64,000 nucleotides of DNA from Marinibacterium anthonyi (lineage in GTDB: Bacteria; Pseudomonadota; Alphaproteobacteria; Rhodobacterales; Rhodobacteraceae), in assembly GCA_003217735.2 (NCBI GenBank), contig CP031585.1, positions 1,785,501 to 1,849,500 of the forward strand, read 5' to 3'. A program made the position numbers and the translations under genes. The notes below the pieces were generated by a model. The model was not told where the DNA came from, made no database searches, and saw nothing but the letters and a program-made list of their open reading frames with translations. Shown piece by piece: positions 8,776 to 17,455 of this stretch. Numbering within the stretch: position 1 is the first letter of the stretch; every line of letters starts with the position of its first letter.

Positions 8776-10127
8776 ACGCCCTGACCCCGGTCTTCGACCA
8801 TATCGACGCCCGCCACGACGACTACGTCGCGCGGCTGATCGACTACGTGAAGACCCCCTCGATCAGCGCCCAGAACATCGGCATCCGCGAGGTGTCCGAG
8901 CTGTTGGTGGGCATGCTGGGCAAGATGGGGATGCAGGTGCAATCCATCCCCACCAAGGGCCATCCCTTCGTGCTGGGCCGCTACGAGGTCGACCCGGCAA
9001 AGCCCACCGTCCTGCTGTACGGCCATTACGACGTGCAGCCGCCCGAACCGCTGGAAGAATGGCTGAGCCCGCCGTTCGAACCCACCATCCGCGATGGCCG
9101 GATCTGGGCGCGCGGCGTGGGCGACAACAAGGGACAGCACTTTGCGCAGCTGATGGCGATCGAGGCGCACCTGGCGGTTCACGGCACGCTGCCCTGCAAC
9201 GTGATCTTCCTGCTGGAAGGCGAGGAGGAGATCGGATCGCCCCAGATCGCGGAATTCGTGAAGACCCATGCCGATGAATTGCAGACCGACCTGGTGGTCA
9301 CCGCCGACGGGCCGCTGCATGAAAGCGGGCGGGCGACGCTGACCTATGGGGTGCGGGGGATGACATCCTTCGAATTGCGGGTCAGGACGGCGAAGCGGGA
9401 TGCGCATTCGGGGAACTACGGCGGCGTGATGCCCAACGCGATCTGGACGCTGGTGCATCTGCTGGGGACGATGAAATCGGCGGACGGGACGATCACCATC
9501 GACGGTCTGCACGACCCGATCATCCCGCCCACCGACGCCGACCTGGCCGCCGTCGCCGCGCTGCCGCTGGACCTGGCCGAATACATGGACAACATCGGCA
9601 TCGACCGGCTGGACGCACCCGCCGACCGCCCGTTCTGGGACCGGCTGATGTTCCACCCGACGCTGACGATCAACGGGCTGCACGGCGGCTATGGCGGCGC
9701 GGGCAGCAAGTCGGTCCTGCCGTGCGAGGCGGTGGCGAAATGCGACATCCGCCTGGTCGAGGCGATGACGCCGGATCAGGTGATGGATTGCGTCCGCGCC
9801 CACGTGGCCAAACACGCCCCCGAGGTCGAGGTGATCGCGATGGGCGGCATGCTGCCGTCCAAGACGCCGATGGAAAACCGCTGGGGGCCGCTGCTGCAGG
9901 AGGCGATCGAGACCGCGCGGGGCGAACCGCCGCTGGTCTATCCTTGCGTGGGCGGCAGCCTGCCGGATTACGTCTTTACCAAGATCCTCGGCGTGCCGGC
10001 CTACGTGATGCCCTATGCCAATGCGGACGAAGCCAATCATGCGCCCAACGAGAACATGGAAATCGACCTGTTCCTGAAGGGCATCCGCACCGGCGCGGCG
10101 CTTTTGGACCGGCTTGGCCGGGCCTGA
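8772..10127 (+). CDS. M20 family dipeptidase/amidohydrolase
   Basis: This is a complete 451-residue M20 enzyme. It has LYGHYDVQPPEPLEEW (metal His/Asp), GVGDNKGQ (bridging Asp), LEGEEEIGSP (Glu-Glu), DAHSGNYGG (dimerisation-domain His) and the C-terminal ADEANHAPNENMEI with the last metal His. It resembles the cytosolic nonspecific dipeptidase or carnosinase branch more than ArgE. The ATGA overlap with hyuA suggests that it acts on the ring-opened product of HyuAB or on related dipeptide-like compounds. It is the last gene before a 285-bp gap holding a hairpin and operator copy C. Confidence 0.92.
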   Translation: MNALTPVFDHIDARHDDYVARLIDYVKTPSISAQNIGIREVSELLVGMLGKMGMQVQSIPTKGHPFVLGRYEVDPAKPTVLLYGHYDVQPPEPLEEWLSPPFEPTIRDGRIWARGVGDNKGQHFAQLMAIEAHLAVHGTLPCNVIFLLEGEEEIGSPQIAEFVKTHADELQTDLVVTADGPLHESGRATLTYGVRGMTSFELRVRTAKRDAHSGNYGGVMPNAIWTLVHLLGTMKSADGTITIDGLHDPIIPPTDADLAAVAALPLDLAEYMDNIGIDRLDAPADRPFWDRLMFHPTLTINGLHGGYGGAGSKSVLPCEAVAKCDIRLVEAMTPDQVMDCVRAHVAKHAPEVEVIAMGGMLPSKTPMENRWGPLLQEAIETARGEPPLVYPCVGGSLPDYVFTKILGVPAYVMPYANADEANHAPNENMEIDLFLKGIRTGAALLDRLGRA

Positions 10128-10164
10128 AACCCATGTCCGGAAATTAGCTGAAAAATCCCCGATT

Positions 10165-10192
10165 CCCGCGCCATCGCAGTGAGGGGCGCGGG
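10165..10192 (+). terminator. Hairpin after the HyuAB operon, possible terminator
   Basis: An 8-bp GC stem (10165-10172 with 10185-10192, CCCGCGCC/GGCGCGGG) lies 38 bases past the M20 stop codon. Only TCTT follows it, so there is no real U-tract. It may be a weak or Rho-assisted terminator, or it may only protect the transcript's 3' end. Confidence 0.35.
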
Positions 10193-10333
10193 GGTCTTCG
10201 CGATCCCGCCCTGCAGCCGACCGGCGCCGGGCCAGCGTGCCCAAGAATGGCGCATTCTGTCACGCCAGGCACATTCGACGCCCCCCCGACGGCAAAAAAC
10301 GTTTACCGACGCGCGCCTCTCCCGCATTCTAAA

Positions 10334-10363
10334 TTAAAACGCTGTTTCGTTCAGTGAAAAAAA
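10334..10363 (+). promoter_or_regulatory. Putative IclR operator, copy C
   Basis: AAAAC-N3-GTTTC at 10336-10348 is followed by TTCAGTGAAAAAAA. It differs from copy B at only a few positions, mostly A/G or C/T exchanges. It ends about 50 bases before the start of the substrate-binding protein gene at 10413, so it would place the transporter/monooxygenase operon under the same IclR regulator. Confidence 0.6.
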
Positions 10364-10412
10364 TTCTGCCCCGGACCGAAAAAGCGGTCGCGATACCAAC
10401 AAGGAGAGTGAC

Positions 10413-12095
10413 ATGGTGGACAAGATGAACAGGCGCGGGTTGTTGCGCCGATCGGGTGCGCTTGGGATGGCCTTCGGCTTCGGCAGCCTGGCCTCCGCGG
10501 CCTTTGCCGAAGGCGGCGAGGTGCGCCCGCTGGAACTTCTGTCGCGCACCCAGGCGGCCAACCCGCAGCAATACCAGGCCGCCGAACTGATCGCCCAGAT
10601 CTGGGGCGACCTGGGCCTGGACGTGACGGTAAAGGCCCTGCCGAACACCCAGCTGTCGGATTCGGTCTGGTACAACCGCGACACCTGGGACGTGACCATG
10701 TGGCAGATGGTCGGCCGCCCCGAACGGTCCGACCCGGACGAATTCGTCTACAACCTCTTCCATTCCTCGACCGCCCCCACCGGTTACAACTTTGTCGGCT
10801 TCATCAACGAGGAATACGACCAGGTCGCCGAAGCGCAGCGCCTGGAGATCGATCCGGACAAACGCCTGGCGCTGGTCACCCGCGCGCAGGAGATCATCGA
10901 CGAACAGCAGCCCTATGCCTTCCTGGTCTACCCGACCAAGGTCTTCGCCTTCGACAAGACCGTCTTTGACGAAAGCACAGTGACCGAACAGCCGGGCCTG
11001 GGGATCAAGAACTTCCACACCTTCACGGAGATCACGCCGCTGGGGGAGCAGAAGGACCTGATCATGAACAGCTCGAACGAGCTGAACGCGCTGAACCCTT
11101 TCTACATCTCGGGCGGCCCCGACAGCTGGATGACCGAACTGATCTGGGACCGGATGATGCGTATCGGCCCCGACGGCCTGCCCAAGCCCTGGGCCGCGGA
11201 AAAGGTCGAATGGAACGACGACGGCACCCAGGTCACCCTGACCCTGCGCGACGGCATGACATGGCATGACGGCGAACCGGTGACGGTCGACGACGTGGTG
11301 TTTTCCTTCATCGCGCCGCAGAAGGACATGGTTGCGCCCATGTACCAGCCCTTCGTGCAGGACATCACCAGCATCGAGGCGACCGACGACAAGACCGTCG
11401 TCATGACCCTGGCCAAGCCGAATTCGGCCTTCGAGACATCGACCCTGGCCAAGCTGAACCTGGCGCCCAAGCATATCTGGGGCCCGATCCTGGACAACCT
11501 GGCCGAAGGTGAATCGGCGGAATCCGTTCTGGAAGAGACCCGCATCGGGTCCGGTCCGTTCAAGTACGACCGCTGGGTCACCCAGCAGGAAGTCGTGCTG
11601 AGCGCCAATCCCGATCACTGGGCCGCGCCCAAGATCGACCGCCTGATCATGCGCGTCGTGCTGAACGTCGAAGCCGGCCTTGGCATGCTGCGGTCGGGCG
11701 AGATGAACTTCATGTCCGACTACACCGGCGATCCCCAGCTGCTGATCGACGCGGCCGAGGCCGACGGCGACCTGGCGGTCATGGAAGGCGCCGACATCGG
11801 GTTCCAGTACGCAGCGTTCAACGAACGCCGCCCCCCCTTCGACGACCCGGCCTTCCGCAGGGCGTTGTCGACCGCGATCAACCGCGAACTGATCCGCAAG
11901 GCGGCCTGGAACGGCTTTGCCCAGACCGCGAACAGCCATGTGTCCGTCGCGCTGCCCTATTGGCACGACAAGGGGACCGACAACATGGAAACCGGCATGG
12001 ACCTGGCCAAGAAGATGCTGACCGACGCCGGCTACACCATCGTCGATGGCAAGCTGCACTATCCCGATGGCGTGACCGACGCCTTCGCCGACTGA
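10413..12095 (+). CDS. Dipeptide-type ABC substrate-binding protein (SBP family 5)
   Basis: This 560-residue periplasmic protein belongs to the DppA/OppA/NikA family (cluster C). The N-terminus MNRRGLLRRSGALGMAFGFGSLASAAFAEG carries a twin-arginine-like RRGLLRRS motif, a hydrophobic core and an AFA-E cleavage site near residue 32, so Tat export is plausible. The domain VTLTLRDGMTWHDGEPVTVDDVVFSF is the family signature. The ATG at 10413 has AAGGAG at good spacing; a second ATG four codons on is also possible. It is the first gene of the importer operon. Ligands of this family range from peptides to opines and sugars, so the name describes the family, not the cargo. Confidence 0.92.
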   Translation: MVDKMNRRGLLRRSGALGMAFGFGSLASAAFAEGGEVRPLELLSRTQAANPQQYQAAELIAQIWGDLGLDVTVKALPNTQLSDSVWYNRDTWDVTMWQMVGRPERSDPDEFVYNLFHSSTAPTGYNFVGFINEEYDQVAEAQRLEIDPDKRLALVTRAQEIIDEQQPYAFLVYPTKVFAFDKTVFDESTVTEQPGLGIKNFHTFTEITPLGEQKDLIMNSSNELNALNPFYISGGPDSWMTELIWDRMMRIGPDGLPKPWAAEKVEWNDDGTQVTLTLRDGMTWHDGEPVTVDDVVFSFIAPQKDMVAPMYQPFVQDITSIEATDDKTVVMTLAKPNSAFETSTLAKLNLAPKHIWGPILDNLAEGESAESVLEETRIGSGPFKYDRWVTQQEVVLSANPDHWAAPKIDRLIMRVVLNVEAGLGMLRSGEMNFMSDYTGDPQLLIDAAEADGDLAVMEGADIGFQYAAFNERRPPFDDPAFRRALSTAINRELIRKAAWNGFAQTANSHVSVALPYWHDKGTDNMETGMDLAKKMLTDAGYTIVDGKLHYPDGVTDAFAD

Positions 12096-12130
12096 CCTGA
12101 AGACCTGACTTAACCAATGGAGTGTCCGGC

Positions 12131-13099
12131 ATGAAATATATCCTCAGCCGCCTCGCGCACATGTTCCTCGTGCTCTGGGCCGTGGGGACCATCCTGTTCT
12201 TCATGTTCAGGCTGATGCCGGGCACCCCCCTTGCCGCCTTCATCGACAACACCACGACGGCCGAACAGCAACAGGCGCTGATCCGCCAGTTCGGCTTGGA
12301 CAAGTCGCTGGGCGAACAATACTGGCTGTTCCTCACCAACGCCCTGCAAGGCGACCTGGGGCAGTCGTTCTTCTTCAAGCGCTCGGTGACCGAAGTCGTC
12401 ATGCAGGTGCTGCCCAACACGATCATCCTGACGATGAGTTCGCTGATCATCGCCTATATCTTCGGCGCGCTGGCCGGGGCCTACCTGGCCTGGCACAGGG
12501 GCAGCTGGATCGAAGGCGTCGGCATCCCGATCGCGCTGACCACCCGCGCGGCGCCGGAATTCTGGCTGGGCATGGTGATGCTGGCCGTCTTCGCCTTCGG
12601 CCTGGGCTGGTTCCCGGCGGGCGGGGCGAACACGTCGGGCGCGGTGTTCCAGAACGAATGGGCGAGGGTGTTTTCCTGGGATTACCTCAGTCACCTGACG
12701 CTGCCGGCGCTGACGCTGGCGATCTACCTGCAGGGCCTGCCGCTGCTGCTGATGCGATCGAACATGCTGGAAGTCCTGCAGGAGGAATTCATCACCATGG
12801 GCCGCATGAAGGGCCTGTCGAACCGGACGATCCTGCTGAACCACGCCGCGCGCAACGCGCTGCTGCCCGTGGCCACCGCCTTTGCGCTTGGCATCGGCAG
12901 CGCCATCGGCGGCAACGTGGTGGTGGAAACCGTGTTCTCCTGGCCCGGCATCGGCCGGCTGCTCGTCAATGCCGTCGCGGCCAGCGATTACCCGCTGGCC
13001 CAGGGCGCCTTCCTGATCATCACCTTCGTGCTGATCATCATGAACTTCATTGCCGACATCACCTATCACCTGCTTGATCCGAGGGTCCGTTTTGCCTGA
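12131..13099 (+). CDS. ABC permease, DppB/OppB type
   Basis: This 322-residue integral membrane protein has the DppB plan. The first membrane helix is at about residues 9-30 (FLVLWAVGTILFFMFRLMPG), a periplasmic stretch follows, and then the five-helix BPD_transp_1 domain. The EAA-like coupling loop (FITMGRMKGLSNRTILLNHAARNALLP) lies near residues 222-248. The ATG at 12131 has GGAG eight bases upstream, which makes the GTG at 12122 less likely. It pairs with the next permease to form the channel. Confidence 0.92.
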   Translation: MKYILSRLAHMFLVLWAVGTILFFMFRLMPGTPLAAFIDNTTTAEQQQALIRQFGLDKSLGEQYWLFLTNALQGDLGQSFFFKRSVTEVVMQVLPNTIILTMSSLIIAYIFGALAGAYLAWHRGSWIEGVGIPIALTTRAAPEFWLGMVMLAVFAFGLGWFPAGGANTSGAVFQNEWARVFSWDYLSHLTLPALTLAIYLQGLPLLLMRSNMLEVLQEEFITMGRMKGLSNRTILLNHAARNALLPVATAFALGIGSAIGGNVVVETVFSWPGIGRLLVNAVAASDYPLAQGAFLIITFVLIIMNFIADITYHLLDPRVRFA

Positions 13100-14018
13100 A
13101 GCCACCGATACCACCCTCGCCATGTCCCGGCCGCGCAATTCCGTCCTGCGCGGAGTGGGCCGCAGCCTTGGGTCGGCTCTGACGGTCGCCAGGCGCGATC
13201 CTTACGCGGCGATCGGACTTGCGATCTACGTGGCCTTTGCCCTGATCGCGATCTTTGCCGATCACCTGGTCACCCATGACCCTCTCGAGATCCTGTTCAC
13301 CAAGGATTACGACCTGGCCCGCAACCTGCCGCCCAATTCGGAATTCTGGCTGGGCACCACCTATTCGGGGCGCGACATCTATTCCCAGCTGATCATGGGC
13401 ACCCGATCCGCGCTGATCGTGGGCCTGACGGCGGCGGTCTGCGTGGTGGCCATCGGCACTGTCGTGGGGCTGATCGCGGGCTATTTCCGCGGTTGGGTCG
13501 ACACCGCGCTGATGCGGCTGGCCGACGTCGCGCTTGGCGTGCCGTTCCTGCCGTTCGTCATCGTCCTGGCGGCCTTCCTGGATCCCAGCCAGTGGAACGT
13601 GGTGATCGGCATCGCGCTGCTGCTGTGGCCCAATTCGGCGCGCGTCATCCGTGCCCAGGTCATGTCGCTGCGCGAACGCGCCTTTGTCGAAGCGGCCCGC
13701 GTCACCGGCGCCGGCCCCTGGCGGATCCTGTTCGTGCATATCGCGCCGAACGTGCTGGCGCTGTCGTTCCTTTATGCGTCCGTCGCGGTGGGCTGGGCGA
13801 TCCTGACCGAAGCGTCGATCAGCTTCCTGGGGTTCGGGCCGTCGGACACCGTGTCCTGGGGCTACATGCTGCAGGACGCCTATGCCAGCCAGGCCCTGGG
13901 CCGGGGCCAGTTCTATTGGTTCGTGCCCCCGGGGCTGTGCATCATCGCCATCGTCGTCGCCGGCTTCTTCATCAGCCGTGGCTACGAAGAAGTCCTGTTC
14001 CCGAAGCTGAAGGCCTGA
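13092..14018 (+). CDS. ABC permease, DppC/OppC type
   Basis: This is the second channel subunit of the importer. A cytoplasmic N-terminal tail leads to the first helix (AIGLAIYVAFALIAIFADHLV), and the LGTTYSGRDIYSQLIMGTRSAL segment is typical of DppC. The EAA loop reads RERAFVEAARVTGAGPWRILFVHIAPN. I chose a TTG start at 13092 because a GAGGG ribosome-binding site lies six bases upstream and the start overlaps the preceding stop codon, which implies coupling. An ATG at 13122 is the alternative and would give a protein ten residues shorter without a visible ribosome site. Confidence 0.88.
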   Translation: MPEATDTTLAMSRPRNSVLRGVGRSLGSALTVARRDPYAAIGLAIYVAFALIAIFADHLVTHDPLEILFTKDYDLARNLPPNSEFWLGTTYSGRDIYSQLIMGTRSALIVGLTAAVCVVAIGTVVGLIAGYFRGWVDTALMRLADVALGVPFLPFVIVLAAFLDPSQWNVVIGIALLLWPNSARVIRAQVMSLRERAFVEAARVTGAGPWRILFVHIAPNVLALSFLYASVAVGWAILTEASISFLGFGPSDTVSWGYMLQDAYASQALGRGQFYWFVPPGLCIIAIVVAGFFISRGYEEVLFPKLKA

Positions 14019-14021
14019 TCC

Positions 14022-15035
14022 ATGACCCTCTTGTCTGTCGAGAACCTGTCGATCGAATACGTCACCCCGCGCGGCACCGTGCGTGCCGTCGACGGGATCA
14101 GCTTCAAGGTGCCGCGCGGCCAGGTCATCGGCGTGGTCGGTGAATCCGGCTGCGGCAAGACCACCGCCGTGCGCGCGATCACCGGGGTCATGCCTTCGGT
14201 CGCCCGCGTCGGCGGCGGCGCCATCCGCTTCAAGGGCGAAGACATCGTGTCCGTGTCCAAGCAGCGCCTGCGCGAATTGCAGTGGCGCCAGATCTCGTAC
14301 GTGCCGCAATCGGCGATGAATGCGCTGGACCCGGTCTGGAAGGTCGGCAAGCAGATCGAGGAAGTGCTGATCAAGCGCGGCGGCTACACCTGGCGCGATG
14401 CCCGCAGGCGCGCCGCCGAACTGTTCGACATGGTCGGGCTCGAGGCCAAGCGGCTGAGGGATTACCCGCACCAGTTCTCGGGGGGGATGCGCCAGCGGGC
14501 GTCGATAGCGCTGGCGCTGGCGCTGGATCCGGACCTGGTGATCGCGGATGAACCGGTGACCGCGCTGGACGTGGTCATCCAGCGCCAGGTGCTGGACACG
14601 CTGAACCGGCTGCAATCGGAACTGCACCTGTCGGTGCTGCTGGTCACGCACGACATATCCGTTGTGGCCTATGTCTGCGATTACGTCGTCGTCATGTACG
14701 CCGGCCAGATCGTCGAACAGGGCCCCGTGCAGGAGGTCCTGAACCGCCCCAGCCATCCCTACACGATCGGCCTTTACAACGCCTTCCCAGAACTGTCGGG
14801 CGACGATCATGAACTTTCCCCCATCGAAGGCACGCCGCCCGACCTGCTGAACCCGCCCGATGGCTGCCGGTTCCGCGCGCGCTGTCCCTTTGCGACCACG
14901 GGCTGCGAACAGGCCCAGCCGGTGATCGCCGTGGGCGATACGCACCAGGCGTTGTGTCACCGCGCGCCCGAGGCGGAAGCCCTGCGCGAGGCGGCCCGCC
15001 ATACCTCGACCTGGACCGGAGTGGCCGCCGAATGA
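14022..15035 (+). CDS. ABC ATPase, DppD/OppD type
   Basis: This 337-residue nucleotide-binding subunit has Walker A GESGCGKTT (about residues 39-47), a Q-loop, the signature FSGGMRQRASIA, Walker B LVIADEPVTALD and an H-loop (LVTHD). The C-terminal oligopeptide-transporter extension holds the clustered cysteines of CRFRARCPFATTGC, typical of the OppD/F-specific domain (iron-sulfur in some relatives). It starts 4 nt after the permease gene and ends in an ATGA overlap with the partner ATPase. Confidence 0.94.
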   Translation: MTLLSVENLSIEYVTPRGTVRAVDGISFKVPRGQVIGVVGESGCGKTTAVRAITGVMPSVARVGGGAIRFKGEDIVSVSKQRLRELQWRQISYVPQSAMNALDPVWKVGKQIEEVLIKRGGYTWRDARRRAAELFDMVGLEAKRLRDYPHQFSGGMRQRASIALALALDPDLVIADEPVTALDVVIQRQVLDTLNRLQSELHLSVLLVTHDISVVAYVCDYVVVMYAGQIVEQGPVQEVLNRPSHPYTIGLYNAFPELSGDDHELSPIEGTPPDLLNPPDGCRFRARCPFATTGCEQAQPVIAVGDTHQALCHRAPEAEALREAARHTSTWTGVAAE

Positions 15036-16048
15036 GCGCAACAGACATCAATCCCGCCCTCAATTCTTCCGCCACGCCGCTGATCGACGTGCAGGGCGTG
15101 TCGCGCCGGTTCGAATTGAACCGGTCGATGGGCGATATCATCCGGGGCCGCTATCCCACGGTCGACGCGGTGTCCGACGTCAGCCTGACGCTGCACCGGG
15201 GCGAAGCCGTTGGCATCGTGGGGGAATCCGGCTGCGGGAAATCCACGCTGGGGCGGATCCTGGTGAAACTGATCCCGCCGTCGGGCGGGCAGGTGGTGTT
15301 CGACGGCGAACCGATCGAAGGCATGGACCGCAAGCGCGAACTGGCCTTCCGCCGCCGCGCGCAGCTGGTGTTCCAGAACCCGTTCGATGCGCTGAACGCC
15401 CATTTCACCATCCGCCGCAGCCTGTATGAACCGCTGCACAACGCCAAGATCCCGGTCGGCGAACATGACGAGCGCGTGGCCGAAGCGATCCGCATGGTGC
15501 ATCTGCCGTCCGCCGACCACATCCTTGACAGCTATCCGCACCAATTGTCGGGCGGCCAGCTGCAGCGGATCGTGCTGGCCCGCGCGCTGGTGCTGCGGCC
15601 CGAATTCATCGTGGCGGACGAACCGGTGTCCATGCTGGACGTGTCGGTGCGGGCCGGCATCCTGAACGTCTTCCGCCAGATCCAGCGCGACATGGGCCTG
15701 GCGGCGGTGTTCATCAGCCACGACCTGGCGCTGGTGCGCTATGTCTGCGAACGCACGATCACGATGTACCTGGGCACCGTCGTCGAAGACGGCCCGACCA
15801 TGGACGTGATCGCCCACCCCCTGCACCCCTATACCCGCGCGCTGGTCGCCGCCGTTCCGGTGCCCAACGTGGACCAATCCCACGATCCGCTGCCGATCAA
15901 GGGCGGCATCCCCGACGCGCGCAACCCGCCGTCCGGCTGCCGGTTCCGCGACCGCTGCCCGCTGGCGCAGGACCGCTGCGCCCGGGAACGCCCCGCGCTG
16001 CGCGAGGTGCGGTCGGCCCACAAGGTCGCCTGCCACTTCGTGGATTGA
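15032..16048 (+). CDS. ABC ATPase, DppF/OppF type
   Basis: This is the second ATPase of the heterodimer, 338 residues. It shows Walker [13 protein letters not shown], signature LSGGQLQRIVLARAL, Walker B FIVADEPVSMLD and the C-terminal SGCRFRDRCPLAQDRC extension. The ATG at 15032 lies in the stop codon of the upstream ATPase gene. The in-frame start at 14954 would extend into that gene and is rejected. With the SBP and two permeases it completes a five-gene importer. Confidence 0.94.
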   Translation: MSATDINPALNSSATPLIDVQGVSRRFELNRSMGDIIRGRYPTVDAVSDVSLTLHRGEAVGIVGESGCGKSTLGRILVKLIPPSGGQVVFDGEPIEGMDRKRELAFRRRAQLVFQNPFDALNAHFTIRRSLYEPLHNAKIPVGEHDERVAEAIRMVHLPSADHILDSYPHQLSGGQLQRIVLARALVLRPEFIVADEPVSMLDVSVRAGILNVFRQIQRDMGLAAVFISHDLALVRYVCERTITMYLGTVVEDGPTMDVIAHPLHPYTRALVAAVPVPNVDQSHDPLPIKGGIPDARNPPSGCRFRDRCPLAQDRCARERPALREVRSAHKVACHFVD

Positions 16049-16053
16049 CGTCG

Positions 16054-17424
16054 ATGACGGCACCCCGGCAGATCCATCTTGGCGTGTCGATGATCGGGTA
16101 CGGCTATCACCTGGCGGGGTGGCGGCACCCTGACGTCGAGACCACGAGCATGAGCCTGGACCATTACGTGCGCGTCCTGCAGACGGCCGAACGCGGGCTT
16201 TTCGACATGGGGTTCCTGGCCGACGGTGTGGGCATCCGCTTTTCGGACGAACCGTCGGGCGCGCTGTCACGGTCCGGCGGCCATACCCATTTCGAACCGC
16301 TCACGCTGCTCTCGGCGCTGTCGATGGTCACGCGGAACATCGGGCTCGTCGCCACCGCCTCGACCACCTACAACGAACCCTACCACGTCGCCCGCAAGTT
16401 CGCCTCGCTCGATCATCTTTCGGGGGGGCGCGCGGGGTGGAACGTGGTGACCTCCGCCACCGACCTCGAGGCGCGCAACTTCGGTCGCGACAGCGCGCTG
16501 GAGTCCGCGAAACGCTATGACCGGGCGGCGGAATTCGTCGAGGTGGTGCGCGGGCTCTGGGACAGCTGGGAGGACGACGCCTTTGTCCGCGACAAGGACA
16601 GCGGCGTCTATTTCGATCCGGCCAAGGCGTATATCCTCGATCACAAGGGGCCGCATTTCCAGGTCAAGGGACCGCTGAACGCCACACGGTCCCCGCAGGG
16701 CCATCCGGTGATCGTCCAGGCCGGCGCGAGCGACCAGGGCAGGGAACTGGCCGCCGCAACCGCCGACGTGGTCTATGCGGCCTCGCCCGTGATGGAACAC
16801 GCCCAGGCCTATTACGCCGATGTAAAGGGCCGGATGGCGCGCTATGGCCGACACCCGGACGAGCTGAAGATCATGCCGGGCTTCATGGCCGTGCCGGGGG
16901 CCAGCCGGGCCGAGGCCGAGGAACACTACGAGCAGCTACAGGAGCTGGTCCACCCTTTGGTGGGACTGGGCGCATTGTCCAGCTTCGTGGGCGATCTGTC
17001 GGGCCACCCGCTGGACGGGCCGCTGCCCGACGAGATGCCCAACACGCGCATGTCCAGCCGGGGAAAGATCTTTGTCGATATCGCCCGGTCCAGGGGGCTG
17101 ACGATCCGCGAGCTGTACCTGTCGATCGCCGGCGGCAACGGCCATTACCGTCTGATCGGCACGCCCAAGGACATCGTCGACGAAATGCAGGCCTGGGTCG
17201 AGGCGGGCGCCGCCGATGGCTTCAACATCCTGCCCACGCATCTGCCCGCAGGCCTTGGGGACGTGGTCGACCAGGTCGTCCCCGAACTTCAGCGCCGGGG
17301 GCTCTATCGAACCGAATACCGGGGCGGGACCCTGCGCGAGAACCTTGGGCTGAAACGCCCCGACAACCGTCTGGCCGCCCGGCGCGCGGCCGTTGCCAAT
17401 GCAGCCGCAGACAGCGGCGTCTGA
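16054..17424 (+). CDS. LLM-class flavin-dependent monooxygenase, NtaA/SnaA/DszA family
   Basis: This 456-residue TIM-barrel protein belongs to the bacterial-luciferase-like family that includes nitrilotriacetate (NtaA), EDTA (EmoA) and dibenzothiophene-sulfone (DszA) monooxygenases. Diagnostic blocks are HFEPLTLLSALSMVTRNIGL, ASTTYNEPYHVARKFASLD, GGRAGWNVVTS and the C-terminal LVPELQRRGLYRTEY. It would use FMNH2 supplied by a separate reductase, and no flavin reductase gene is seen in the window. It lies directly behind the importer ATPase gene (ATG at 16054, 5 nt after the stop), so it is probably induced with uptake. The substrate is unknown; C-N or C-S bond cleavage is usual for the family. 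Confidence 0.92.
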   Translation: MTAPRQIHLGVSMIGYGYHLAGWRHPDVETTSMSLDHYVRVLQTAERGLFDMGFLADGVGIRFSDEPSGALSRSGGHTHFEPLTLLSALSMVTRNIGLVATASTTYNEPYHVARKFASLDHLSGGRAGWNVVTSATDLEARNFGRDSALESAKRYDRAAEFVEVVRGLWDSWEDDAFVRDKDSGVYFDPAKAYILDHKGPHFQVKGPLNATRSPQGHPVIVQAGASDQGRELAAATADVVYAASPVMEHAQAYYADVKGRMARYGRHPDELKIMPGFMAVPGASRAEAEEHYEQLQELVHPLVGLGALSSFVGDLSGHPLDGPLPDEMPNTRMSSRGKIFVDIARSRGLTIRELYLSIAGGNGHYRLIGTPKDIVDEMQAWVEAGAADGFNILPTHLPAGLGDVVDQVVPELQRRGLYRTEYRGGTLRENLGLKRPDNRLAARRAAVANAAADSGV

Positions 17425-17455
17425 AACAGATCAAGATACCGAAAGGCATGAACCC

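Noticed and set aside
12110-15041. Long antisense frames opposite the first dipeptide importer
   Set aside because: Composition is typical GC shadow (Arg/His/Gln/Gly-rich), with no motifs; the forward genes account for the region.
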